Shown: positions 7,835 through 14,962, counted from the first letter of the stretch. The stretch is 20,879 bases of DNA from Candidatus Omnitrophota bacterium (GCA_028687525.1 JAQTZX010000005.1:1-20879); one strand, 5' to 3'. Notes: generated by a model from the sequence alone, not told the origin. Numbers and translations are program-made.

Positions 7835-9571
7835 ATGCGGTCTAAGAGAAAAGGGAAGGTTATAAAAATCAGCGGTAATATGGTGACCGCGCGGGTTGAT
7901 TCAGCGGTAATCCAGAACGAAGTGGCATATATACAGAGCGGGGCGGAGTTTCTTAAAGCCGAGGTTATCCGCGTCAGGAATAATGAGGCGGAGACCCAGG
8001 TGTATGAGAATACGGGCGGACTGCGGGTGGGGGATACGGTGGAGTTCACGGGGGAGTTGCTTTCCGTAGAACTCGGCCCGGGGCTTTTGGGGCAGATCTT
8101 TGACGGCTTGCAGAATCCCCTGCCTCCTCTGGCGGAAGAGTACGGTTTTTTTCTGAAACGGGGAGTGTATTTATCTTCTCTTGTCGACTCCGTGGAGTGG
8201 GAATTTACGCCGTTGGTTAAAAAAGGAGACAGGGTAAAAGCCGGGGTCCGCCTGGGGTTTGTTCCGGAAAAGATATTCAGGCATTTTATTATGGCCCCGT
8301 TCTCTTTGACGGGGTCCGCCGAGGTGGTCAGTATCGCGAATATGGGCAGGTATAATCTGAAACAGCCGATTGCCTGTCTTCGGGATCCATCGGGGAAAGA
8401 AGAGAATGTGTACCTGAAGCAGCGCTGGCCGGTAAAAATACCGATTAGGGCGTATGCTGAACGGCTGAAACCCGTGGAACCTTTGGTAACCAAGATGCGT
8501 TTGATTGATTCGCTTTTCCCGGTTGCCCGGGGAGGAACGTATTGTATTCCCGGGCCTTTTGGCGCCGGAAAGACCGTGCTGCAGCAATTGATCAGCAGGC
8601 ACGCGGAGGCGGATGTCGTTATTATCGCGGCCTGCGGCGAGCGGGCGGGAGAAGTGGTGGAGACCCTGAAGACCTTCCCGGAATTGGTCGACCCCCGGAC
8701 CCGGAAACCGTTGAGCGACCGCACGGTGATTATATGCAATACCAGTTCCATGCCGGTTGCGGCGCGGGAGTCAAGCGTATATACTGCGGTGACTATCGCC
8801 GAATATTACCGGCAGATGGGGTTGAATATATTGCTGTTGGCGGATTCCACTTCCCGATGGGCGCAGGCCATGAGGGAAATGTCCGGGCGCCTGGAGGAGA
8901 TTCCCGGGGAGGAAGCGTTCCCGGCGTATCTGGAATCGCGGATAGCCTCTTTTTATGAGCGCGCGGGAGTGGTCAGGCTGTATGACGGGTCTATAGGGTC
9001 GGTTACTATCGGCGGGACCGTCAGCCCGGCGGGCGGAAATTTCGAAGAACCGGTGACCCAGGCCACGTTAAAAGTGGTGGGCGCGTTTCACGGGCTTTCC
9101 CGTGAGCGTTCCGATGCCAGGCGTTATCCGGCGATAGACCCTTTGATCAGCTGGAGCAAATATCTCAGCATAATCGACCGGCGTCATCTTGAAAAAGGGC
9201 GGGAGATCCTGCGCAAAAGCCATGAGGTGTCCCAAATGATGAAGGTTATCGGTGAAGAAGGGACTTCCCTGCCCGATTACGTTGAATACCTCAAGGGAGA
9301 GTTTTTTGATTTCGTGTATCTTCAGCAAAACGCTTTTGATGCGGTTGACGAAGCCTGTCCGGCGGAACGGCAGAAATATATCTTTTCATTCATTTACGAT
9401 ATTCTTGAAGCGGAGTTTGATTTTGAAAACAAAGAAAAAGCGCTTCATTTTTTCCAGCAACTGCGTCAACTGTTCAAGGGGTGGAATTCCGCTTCGTTCA
9501 GATCCGCCGAATTTGAAAAGATCGAACAGGAGATATCTTTGTTGGTAGAACAGAAACGCAAGAAAGATTAG
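7835..9571 (+). CDS. atpA: V-type ATPase catalytic subunit A
   Basis: Catalytic ATP-binding subunit of the cytoplasmic A3B3 head. The 578 residues match the family length, including the bulge insertion (non-homologous region) between the N-terminal barrel and the nucleotide domain that distinguishes A from F-type beta. The P-loop GPFGAGKT spans residues 240-247 with K246, followed by ACGERAGEVVE (GER arginine/glutamate loop), LLLADSTSRWAQAMRE and GRLEEIPGEEAFPAYL. The C-terminal helical domain contains the FDFVYLQQNAFD stretch. GGGGGA precedes the ATG at 7835. The ion coupled cannot be decided from A; see subunit K. It is followed by an 80-nt repeat element before atpB. Confidence 0.97.
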   Translation: MRSKRKGKVIKISGNMVTARVDSAVIQNEVAYIQSGAEFLKAEVIRVRNNEAETQVYENTGGLRVGDTVEFTGELLSVELGPGLLGQIFDGLQNPLPPLAEEYGFFLKRGVYLSSLVDSVEWEFTPLVKKGDRVKAGVRLGFVPEKIFRHFIMAPFSLTGSAEVVSIANMGRYNLKQPIACLRDPSGKEENVYLKQRWPVKIPIRAYAERLKPVEPLVTKMRLIDSLFPVARGGTYCIPGPFGAGKTVLQQLISRHAEADVVIIAACGERAGEVVETLKTFPELVDPRTRKPLSDRTVIICNTSSMPVAARESSVYTAVTIAEYYRQMGLNILLLADSTSRWAQAMREMSGRLEEIPGEEAFPAYLESRIASFYERAGVVRLYDGSIGSVTIGGTVSPAGGNFEEPVTQATLKVVGAFHGLSRERSDARRYPAIDPLISWSKYLSIIDRRHLEKGREILRKSHEVSQMMKVIGEEGTSLPDYVEYLKGEFFDFVYLQQNAFDAVDEACPAERQKYIFSFIYDILEAEFDFENKEKALHFFQQLRQLFKGWNSASFRSAEFEKIEQEISLLVEQKRKKD

Positions 9572-9576
9572 CAGTT

Positions 9577-9656
9577 TGATGAAAAAGCCTGCCTGCCGGC
9601 AGGCCCGATTTGCTGCGTTGCGTGCGTCGTTCCTTTGTGCGGCGTACACATATCGC
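9577..9656 (-). repeat. dispersed palindrome-bearing repeat, copy A (inverted relative to copy B)
   Basis: This 80-nt segment fills most of the gap between atpA and atpB. Its reverse complement matches 14309-14389 with five differences by hand alignment (four substitutions and one single-base indel). It contains the perfect palindrome GCCTGCCGGCAGGC and ends near TACACATATCGC. The strand given is relative to copy B, which I define as +. The segment carries no stop codon in the frame of atpB, so the open frame of atpB extends back through it to 9576; that upstream part encodes repeat, not ATPase. The element resembles REP-type palindromic repeats in size and location, but its family is not known to me. 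Confidence 0.9.
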
Positions 9657-9695
9657 ATGTTGGACTTTTTGATCAGACTGCTTAAGAGGGTTTTT

Positions 9696-10994
9696 ATGCA
9701 TAAAACTTATACCAGTATCGTTCAGATTGCGGGAGACGTTATTACCGCGGAAGCGGAAGGTGTCGGATACAATGAGATAGCCGAGATCTCTACTTCGCGG
9801 GGTGTTTCGCTCGCCCAGGTTATCCGTCTCGACGGGAAACGCGTATCCTTGCAGATATTTGCCGGGAGCAAAGGGGTTTCCACCGGGGACCGGATCCGCT
9901 TTCTGGGGCATCCCATGCGCATTGCCGGCGGCGAAGACCTTTTGGGCAGGATTTTCAACGGTAGCGGTCTTCCTCTGGACAAAGGCCCGGTGCTGGAAGA
10001 CAACCTCGTGGATATCGGAGGCCCGCCGGTAAACCCGGTGAAGAGGATCATCCCGAATAAAATGATCCGGACGGGTATTCCCATGATCGATGTGTTCAAT
10101 TCTCTGGTTGAGTCCCAAAAGCTCCCCATTTTTTCCATAGCCGGAGAACCGTATAATGATGTCCTGGCCCGTATCGCGATCCAGGCCGAAGTGGATATCA
10201 TAATACTCGGCGGCATGGGGTTGAAATACGACGACTATCTTTTCTTCAGGGATACCCTGGAAGAAAAAGGCGCACTTTCCCGCTCCATTTTTTTTATCCA
10301 TACCGCTTCCGATCCGACGGGGGAATGCCTGCTGGTCCCGGATATAAGCCTGGCGGTCGCCGAACACTTTGCCCTAAACGGCAGGCGGGTGCTTGTATTG
10401 TTGTCCGATATGACCAATTTTGCCGACGCGTTAAAGGAGATCTCCATTACCATGGAACAGGTCCCGTCGAACCGCGGTTACCCCGGAGATCTTTACAGTC
10501 AGCTCGCCGCCCGCTATGAGAAAGCGGTTGATTTTGATACCGCCGGTTCCATTACCATATTGGCGGTGACCACGATGCCCGGAGACGATGTCACGCATCC
10601 GGTACCGGATAATACCGGGTATATAACCGAGGGACAGTTTTATTTGAAGAACAGCGTTATCGAACCGTTTGGATCCCTTAGCAGATTGAAACAACAGGTG
10701 AACGGTAAGACCCGTTCCGACCATCGCACAATCATGGATACCATGATCCAGCTTTTTGCCGGTTACCGCGAAACGCTGGAAAAACAGGCCATGGGTTTCC
10801 AGATGAGCGCGTGGGATAAGAAATTGCTTAAATACGGAATGATATTTGAAAGCGAAATGATGTCTTTAAAGGTCAATATTCCTCTCGAAAAAGCATTGGA
10901 TAGGGGATGGCGGATTTTGGGTGAATGTTTCACTCCCGAGGAGACCGGTATTAAAAAGCCGCTGATCGAACAGTACTGGCAGCATTCGCCGTGA
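9696..10994 (+). CDS. atpB: V-type ATPase regulatory subunit B
   Basis: Non-catalytic nucleotide-binding subunit of the A3B3 head. From ATG 9696 (MHKTYTSIVQIAGDV) it has 432 residues, close to the family norm. The degenerate P-loop position is PIFSIAGEPYNDVLARIA, without the Gly-Lys-Thr of a working P-loop; ALKEISITMEQVPSNRGYPGDLYSQLA and MPGDDVTHPVPDNTGYITEGQ are strong subunit B signatures. AAGAGGG at 9684-9690 supports this start. The frame is open back to 9576, but that upstream 40-codon part is the dispersed repeat, so a longer call would be a misannotation. A 113-nt spacer follows before atpD. Confidence 0.96.
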   Translation: MHKTYTSIVQIAGDVITAEAEGVGYNEIAEISTSRGVSLAQVIRLDGKRVSLQIFAGSKGVSTGDRIRFLGHPMRIAGGEDLLGRIFNGSGLPLDKGPVLEDNLVDIGGPPVNPVKRIIPNKMIRTGIPMIDVFNSLVESQKLPIFSIAGEPYNDVLARIAIQAEVDIIILGGMGLKYDDYLFFRDTLEEKGALSRSIFFIHTASDPTGECLLVPDISLAVAEHFALNGRRVLVLLSDMTNFADALKEISITMEQVPSNRGYPGDLYSQLAARYEKAVDFDTAGSITILAVTTMPGDDVTHPVPDNTGYITEGQFYLKNSVIEPFGSLSRLKQQVNGKTRSDHRTIMDTMIQLFAGYRETLEKQAMGFQMSAWDKKLLKYGMIFESEMMSLKVNIPLEKALDRGWRILGECFTPEETGIKKPLIEQYWQHSP

Positions 10995-11003
10995 ACTTTT
11001 CTG

Positions 11004-11107
11004 CCGTAATTTCGTAATGAGTAAATCGTGAAAGGGGGTTTTACGCAGGGGAATCCGGTTTCATTACGATTTACCGTTTACGAATTACGTATTACGGAAT
11101 CCGGTTT
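11004..11107. repeat. imperfect inverted repeat plus 12-nt direct repeats in atpB-atpD spacer
   Basis: The spacer holds two arms, about 11004-11033 and 11059-11097, built from words like CCGTAAT, TTCGTAATGA and GTAAATCGT; the reverse complement of the right arm aligns with the left arm with gaps. In addition the 12-mer GGAATCCGGTTT occurs at 11050-11061 and again at 11096-11107, the second copy ending directly at the atpD start codon. The direct repeats enclose 34 nt of the word-like tract. This may form an RNA hairpin inside the ATPase transcript. No clear ribosome site precedes atpD. Confidence 0.7.
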
Positions 11108-11725
11108 ATGGTTAAGATAAAATTAACAAAGGGTGAATTAAAGAAACAACGGGATAATCTCCGCCAGTTCCAGCGTTACCTGCCGACGTTACAACTAAAG
11201 AAGCAGCAACTGCAGATGGAGATCCTGCGTTGGGGCAGTCTTCTTGAAGAGAAGATGCTCGCCGAGAAAGATAGGAAGGCCGCCGTTCTTTCCTGGGCCG
11301 GGCTTCTCGCGGAGCCGGGGATATCGTTGTCCTCCTGGATAGCCCCGCGTGAAGTGGTGACCGGATCCAGAAATGTCGCCGGGGTGGACATTCCTGTTTT
11401 TGAACGCGCGGAGTTTGCCGGGGTGGAATACGACCTGTTTCTGACCCCGCCCTGGGTAGACGCGGCGATCGATCTTTTGCGGGAGTTGGTTTCTTTGCGC
11501 GAAGAGATACGGATTACGCAAAGGGCGATAGAGATACTCCGGCATGAACTGCGTATTACCACGCAGAGAGTAAATTTGTTTGAAAGAGTAAAGATCCCCG
11601 AGGCGGAGGATGCGATCCGCAGGATCAAGATTTACGTCGGTGATCAGATGGCGAATGCCGTGGGAAGAAGCAAGATCGCCAAACGTAAGATTGAAACATT
11701 GCTGGCATTCGAGGTGGCAGGATGA
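11108..11725 (+). CDS. atpD: V-type ATPase subunit D (central rotor stalk)
   Basis: A 205-residue rotor-shaft subunit. N- and C-terminal parts are long amphipathic helices expected to form the antiparallel coiled coil that turns within A3B3: the start KIKLTKGELKKQRDNLRQF with LPTLQLKKQQLQMEIL, and the end QRAIEILRHELRITTQRVNLFERVKIPE followed by IRRIKIYVGDQ. These are recognisable D-subunit patterns. The middle (residues about 60-125) is the small globular insertion. No strong ribosome site is seen before ATG 11108, where a 12-nt direct repeat abuts the start. It overlaps atpI by 4 nt (ATGA). Confidence 0.92.
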   Translation: MVKIKLTKGELKKQRDNLRQFQRYLPTLQLKKQQLQMEILRWGSLLEEKMLAEKDRKAAVLSWAGLLAEPGISLSSWIAPREVVTGSRNVAGVDIPVFERAEFAGVEYDLFLTPPWVDAAIDLLRELVSLREEIRITQRAIEILRHELRITTQRVNLFERVKIPEAEDAIRRIKIYVGDQMANAVGRSKIAKRKIETLLAFEVAG

Positions 11726-13488
11726 TCGTCCCCATGAAAAAAGCCTGGTGTTTGTGCCAGTCCAAAGATGCGCGGGACACGCTTATCCATCTGCGCAGAC
11801 TGGGAGTGGTCCATGTGGAGCATCAGCAGTCTCCGCAGGGAGGGGATATCGCGGCGCTGCAGGAAGATATCCTGCTGGCGGACAAGGCGTTAGATGTTCT
11901 TTCCCGGGTCTGCGGGGATAAAGGTTGTGAATATCGTGCTAAGCCGGATGCGGACTGGAAGGCGCAAAGCCGACATATCATCGATCTGGAAAAACGGCTG
12001 GATCAGCTTGGGGAATATGCCGTGTCGTTGAAGGCCCGGATCGGAGAATGGGAGCGCTGGGGTGATTTTGACCCGGAGAAGATCAGGGCTTTGTCCGAAA
12101 AAAAGATATTCTTCCGTTTTTATGAAATACCGGAAGGCGAGATCGGATCTTTGTCCGCATCACTTATCGTTAAAAAAATATCCGTCCGCAACGGCATCGC
12201 GTATTGTCTTGCTATATCGCGGATGGATATTCCGGAGATTCCGTATAAGGAGATTGCCCCGCCCGGTATGTCCTTGAACGCTATGCGCAGGAGACTCGAG
12301 GATGATAGAAAGGCGGCAGAAACGCTCCGGCAGGAGATATGCCGGTGCGCCGTTTTTTTAAAGGATATTGCGCGGCAGCGCGAGAACCTTGAAAAAGAAC
12401 TGCGGTTCACCACGGCTTTAAAAGGCATGGGGGAATCGGGAGTCCTTGTTTATTTGTGCGGATATGTCCCTTTCGATGCCGTTGATTCCCTGTTGAGAAC
12501 TGCCCGGGAAAAGCAATGGGCTGTTTTTCTCCGGGATCCGGCGGAAGAGGATACGGTCCCGACGCTGATCAGAACTCCCCGATGGGTCGGCTTGATAAAA
12601 CCGGTGTTTAATCTTTTGGGGATTATTCCCGGGTACCGGGAAATTGATGTGAGCGCTGTGTTCCTGGTGTTCTTGAGTGTTTTTTTCGGGATATTGATCG
12701 GCGATGCCGGATACGGGCTGATATATATTTTGTTCATGGTATGGATGCAGAATAGATTGAAGAAAGATGCTTCTACGAAAAAAATAATTTTCCTGTTGTA
12801 TCTGTTAAGTTCCTGCGCGGTTGTCTGGGGACTTTTGACCGGGACTTTTTTTGGGCAGGGATGGGTATTAAAACGGGGATGGAGGCCGTTAGTCCCGCAG
12901 TTAAACGATGCCGGGTTTATGCAGACATTCTGTTTTTTTCTGGGGGCGCTGCATCTTTCCCTTGCTCATTTCTGGCGCGCATTGATTAAACTGCCTTCGC
13001 CGGCGGCATTGGCGGATGCCGGCTGGATTTGTGTTCTCTGGACCGCGTTCTTGCTGGCGCGCACCTTGATTCTGGGGGAAATTTTTCCCGGAGGGGGAAA
13101 ATGGCTGATACTGACGGGTATCGTGCTTGTTATTTTATTCACCAATCCGCAGCGTAATATACTAAGAACAATAGGCGAAGGGCTGGGAACGGTTGGCTTG
13201 AGCCTCATGAATAATTTTACCGATGTGGTATCGTATGTCCGTCTTTTTGCCGTAGGCCTGGCGGGAGTGGCGATAGCTGATACTACCAATGCCATGGCGG
13301 ATGGATTAGGCGGCGGATTCGGTGCTCTGGCCGCGGGCTTTTTGATCGTGCTGATCGGCCATGGGTTGAATCTTATTTTAGGGCCGATGTCTGTGCTCGT
13401 GCACGGCATCAGGCTTAACGTTCTGGAATTTTCCAGTCACGCGAATGTGGCCTGGAGTGGAATAAAATATGATCCTTTGAAAGAATAA
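11722..13488 (+). CDS. atpI: V-type ATPase membrane subunit I (a-subunit)
   Basis: A 588-residue stator subunit with a cytoplasmic N-terminal half (coiled-coil segments around residues 85-105 and 190-230) and a hydrophobic C-terminal half beginning near residue 305 with about seven membrane spans. It provides the ion half-channels next to the K ring. The key segment NNFTDVVSYVRLFAVGLAG carries R507, the essential arginine that meets the ring carboxylate. The start ATG 11722 overlaps atpD by 4 nt, with GAGGTGG a few nt upstream; ATG 11734 is possible. Fourteen nt separate it from atpK. Identification is firm from the operon and the VRLFA motif. Confidence 0.95.
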   Translation: MIVPMKKAWCLCQSKDARDTLIHLRRLGVVHVEHQQSPQGGDIAALQEDILLADKALDVLSRVCGDKGCEYRAKPDADWKAQSRHIIDLEKRLDQLGEYAVSLKARIGEWERWGDFDPEKIRALSEKKIFFRFYEIPEGEIGSLSASLIVKKISVRNGIAYCLAISRMDIPEIPYKEIAPPGMSLNAMRRRLEDDRKAAETLRQEICRCAVFLKDIARQRENLEKELRFTTALKGMGESGVLVYLCGYVPFDAVDSLLRTAREKQWAVFLRDPAEEDTVPTLIRTPRWVGLIKPVFNLLGIIPGYREIDVSAVFLVFLSVFFGILIGDAGYGLIYILFMVWMQNRLKKDASTKKIIFLLYLLSSCAVVWGLLTGTFFGQGWVLKRGWRPLVPQLNDAGFMQTFCFFLGALHLSLAHFWRALIKLPSPAALADAGWICVLWTAFLLARTLILGEIFPGGGKWLILTGIVLVILFTNPQRNILRTIGEGLGTVGLSLMNNFTDVVSYVRLFAVGLAGVAIADTTNAMADGLGGGFGALAAGFLIVLIGHGLNLILGPMSVLVHGIRLNVLEFSSHANVAWSGIKYDPLKE

Positions 13489-13502
13489 CCGGGAGGAAAA
13501 CC

Positions 13503-13961
13503 ATGGAGGGAAACACGCTTGTACAGTTTAAGGATTTGGGGTTGTCTCTGGTTCTTGCTTTGGCTGCCTGCGGTTCCGCCGCCGGCGCAGGTACGGCCGG
13601 CATGGCTGCTATCGGCGCGTGGAAAAAAAATTACGCGCAGAATAAAACGGCATCATTCATGCTGGTCGCTTTTGTCGGCGCGCCGCTTACCCAGACTATC
13701 TACGGCATGATCGTAATGAATAAAATTTATGAACTTGCCGCAAAAGGGCAATATCTTTGGGGGGTCGGCGCTTTCTGCGGTTTAGCTATAGGATTGAGCG
13801 CGTATTGGCAGGGTAAATGCGCCGCCTGCGCCTGCGACGCCATGGGCGAGACCGATAAAGGATTCGGAAATTATATTGTGGTCCTGGGGATGACGGAGAC
13901 CGTGGCTTTGTTCGTGAGGGCCTTTACGCTCGGCATCCTGGGCAGGTTGGGAGGGCAGTAA
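13503..13961 (+). CDS. atpK: V-type ATPase proteolipid subunit K (rotor ring c-subunit)
   Basis: A 152-residue membrane protein with four transmembrane helices arranged as two hairpins, which form the rotor ring. The second hairpin keeps the ion-binding carboxylate E132 in MTETVALF; the first has Gln in its place (T63-Q64 in APLTQTIYG), and Q103 is in YWQGK. These correspond to T64, Q65, Q110 and E139 of Enterococcus hirae NtpK, residues known to bind Na+; its fifth site residue, L61, acts through its backbone carbonyl and is Ala here. Na+ coupling is therefore a fair inference. GGGAGG precedes ATG 13503. It is the last gene of the operon, 34 nt before tRNA-Val. Confidence 0.95.
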   Translation: MEGNTLVQFKDLGLSLVLALAACGSAAGAGTAGMAAIGAWKKNYAQNKTASFMLVAFVGAPLTQTIYGMIVMNKIYELAAKGQYLWGVGAFCGLAIGLSAYWQGKCAACACDAMGETDKGFGNYIVVLGMTETVALFVRAFTLGILGRLGGQ

Positions 13962-13995
13962 CCCGGGGTTGAAAAACGTTAGTATTTATTCTTCC

Positions 13996-14072
13996 GGGCG
14001 CTTAGCTCAGTTGGTTAGAGCAGTTGACTTACATTCAACAGGCCAGGGGTTCAAATCCTCTAGCGCCCACCA
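13996..14072 (+). tRNA. tRNA-Val (anticodon UAC)
   Basis: Cloverleaf folds by eye: acceptor GGGCGCT pairs perfectly with AGCGCCC, D arm GCTC/GAGC, anticodon stem GTTGA/TCAAC with loop CTTACAT (anticodon TAC), variable loop, T arm AGGGG/CCTCT with TTCAAAT. Discriminator A and an encoded CCA end at 14072. No separate promoter is evident, so it may be transcribed from the ATPase operon 34 nt upstream. Confidence 0.97.
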
Positions 14073-14087
14073 TCTTTAAAATAAATC

Positions 14088-14116
14088 TTGCAAATAGACC
14101 GTTTTTGACTTAAAAT
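14088..14116 (+). promoter_or_regulatory. sigma70-type promoter of tRNA-Asp
   Basis: TTGCAA at 14088-14093 and TAAAAT at 14111-14116 are separated by 17 nt, a near-consensus arrangement, and lie in the AT-rich gap between the two tRNAs. Transcription would begin near 14123, about 9 nt before mature tRNA-Asp. Confidence 0.6.
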
Positions 14117-14131
14117 CAAATTCCTGATTTT

Positions 14132-14210
14132 GGGGTCGTAGTGTAGCCTGGTTTAACACGTCGCCCTGTCACGGCGAAGATCGCGAGTTCAAATCTCGTC
14201 GACCCCGCCA
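14132..14210 (+). tRNA. tRNA-Asp (anticodon GUC)
   Basis: Acceptor GGGGTCG pairs with CGACCCC; anticodon stem TCGCC/GGCGA holds loop CTGTCAC with anticodon GTC; T arm GCGAG/CTCGT holds TTCAAAT. Discriminator G and encoded CCA end at 14210. It has its own promoter and is followed by a strong hairpin. Confidence 0.97.
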
Positions 14211-14213
14211 TCC

Positions 14214-14244
14214 TTCAATAGTGCCCTCTTGGGGCACTATTGAA
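14214..14244 (+). terminator. stem-loop after the tRNA genes (terminator-like, no T-tract)
   Basis: A perfect 13-bp stem, TTCAATAGTGCCC against GGGCACTATTGAA with a 5-nt loop, starts 4 nt after tRNA-Asp. It is not followed by a run of T (next bases are AACGGCG), so intrinsic termination on the + strand is uncertain; it may instead define the 3' end or block exonucleases. Confidence 0.6.
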
Positions 14245-14308
14245 AACGGCGAATTCCAAGTGACATAAGGGGTTCGGTTTTTTAGCATAAAGTTCGAACC
14301 TGTTTTTA

Positions 14309-14389
14309 GCGATATGTGTACGCCGCAAAAAGGAACGGCGCACGCATACGCAGCAGATTGGGCCTGCCTGCCGGCAGGCTTTTTCATCA
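14309..14389 (+). repeat. dispersed palindrome-bearing repeat, copy B
   Basis: An 81-nt segment whose reverse complement matches 9577-9656 with five differences. It has the palindrome GCCTGCCGGCAGGC near its right end and an imperfect hairpin at its left (TGTACGCCG ... CGGCGCACG). It abuts the decayed istA at 14390, so it either inserted next to or replaced the rest of that gene. An open frame of 72 codons on the - strand over this repeat and tRNA-Asp is not a gene. Confidence 0.9.
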
Positions 14390-14816
14390 GGCGGATAGTT
14401 CTTTCATACGGGTAAAATCAGAATCGGATAATTCTCCAGGTCTATGGACTTGCGGGAAAAAGATTTCTTTTGCCGGTCCTTATGTAGCCCGTCAATGCTT
14501 CAACCGTCTCTGTAATGTCCTCAACTGGCCATCCTGGTATTTCCGCGGAGTATCCCGCCGCAGATATTAGAAGATTGTCTTAGCCTCTATGCCGGGATTA
14601 GCTTCTAAAAACTCCTTAATTTGCGCCCAATCGCCCTTAAACGGATCCGACGTGTACGCCAATGCGTTGACTCGATCTCACTGGGCAACTTGTCCGATTT
14701 GATATATTTGCGTGCCGTCTTTGCATCCATCCCGGCAATGGCTGCTGCTATTGCCCTGGCCTTTTCGCTTTTCATAAGCAACAATAATCTCTTTATTTGC
14801 TGAATAGAAACCGTTG
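14390..14816 (-). pseudogene. IS21-family transposase IstA, decayed N-terminal fragment
   Basis: Reading the - strand, residues from about 14816 to 14655 give a helix-turn-helix region (IQQIKRLLLLMKSEKARAIA, then AGMDAKTARKYIKSDKLPSE). After a frameshift near 14650 the reading continues in another frame as DPFKGDWAQIKEFLEANPGI and later KYQDGQLRTLQRRLK, GPAKEIFFPQVHRPGE and SDFTRMKEL. These are typical of the N-terminal part of IS21 IstA transposases. In-frame stops lie at top-strand 14567-14569, 14492-14494 and 14480-14482. The catalytic DDE domain and the istB helper gene are absent, and the fragment ends at the dispersed repeat. The element is dead and old; no terminal inverted repeats were recognised. 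Confidence 0.85.
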
Positions 14817-14841
14817 TTTTTAAAGGGGAATGATGTATAAT
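14814..14841 (+). promoter_or_regulatory. sigma70-type promoter ahead of the small-RNA candidate
   Basis: TTGTTT at 14814-14819 and a perfect TATAAT at 14836-14841 are 16 nt apart. A transcript from about 14848 would run into the T-tailed hairpin at 14928-14962 and contain no substantial reading frame. Confidence 0.55.
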
Positions 14842-14847
14842 AAATAC

Positions 14848-14962
14848 TTGGGAAGCAGAGTTCAAAAGCTAAATTTTGTTTTTGGGTCCGGAGGAAATTT
14901 TTCCGGAGGTGAATTTGATGGCCGGGCCGCCATCTTGTTGAATATGCAAGATGGCGTTTTTT
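14848..14962 (+). ncRNA. candidate structured small RNA or leader
   Basis: The stretch lies between a good promoter and a T-tailed terminator and would give an RNA of about 110 nt. GGTCCGG (from about 14885) can pair with CCGGGCC (about 14923) allowing one G-U, enclosing a smaller GGAAA/TTTCC stem. A ribosome site GGAGGTG precedes a 7-codon frame (ATG at 14918) that ends inside the terminator stem, so an attenuator with a leader peptide is an alternative. I do not recognise a known RNA family. The otsA gene begins about 260 nt beyond the terminator. Confidence 0.35.
14928..14962 (+). terminator. intrinsic terminator
   Basis: A perfect 10-bp stem, CGCCATCTTG with CAAGATGGCG, and a 9-nt loop are followed directly by six T. 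This is a textbook rho-independent shape on the + strand. It would end transcripts from the TATAAT promoter at 14836 and also any running on from the tRNA region. Confidence 0.75.

Noticed and set aside
7717..8751. 344-codon open frame on the - strand
   Set aside because: It lies opposite atpA and atpA motifs explain the region fully; the antisense translation is Ser/Pro-rich with no recognisable domain.
9576..9695. N-terminal extension of subunit B
   Set aside because: The sequence is repeat element; the family start and ribosome site are at 9696.
13962..13995. Promoter for tRNA-Val
   Set aside because: TTGAAA and a TATTTA-like box are only 8 nt apart; no properly spaced pair was found.
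14169..14387. 72-codon - strand frame starting MKKPAGRQAQ
   Set aside because: It covers tRNA-Asp, the hairpin and repeat copy B; its start is a translation of the dispersed repeat, as also seen before atpB.
14605..14865. 86-codon - strand frame as an intact small DNA-binding protein
   Set aside because: The end of the frame is nonsense after a frameshift, while the true continuation in another frame is IS21 IstA; it is a pseudogene fragment.
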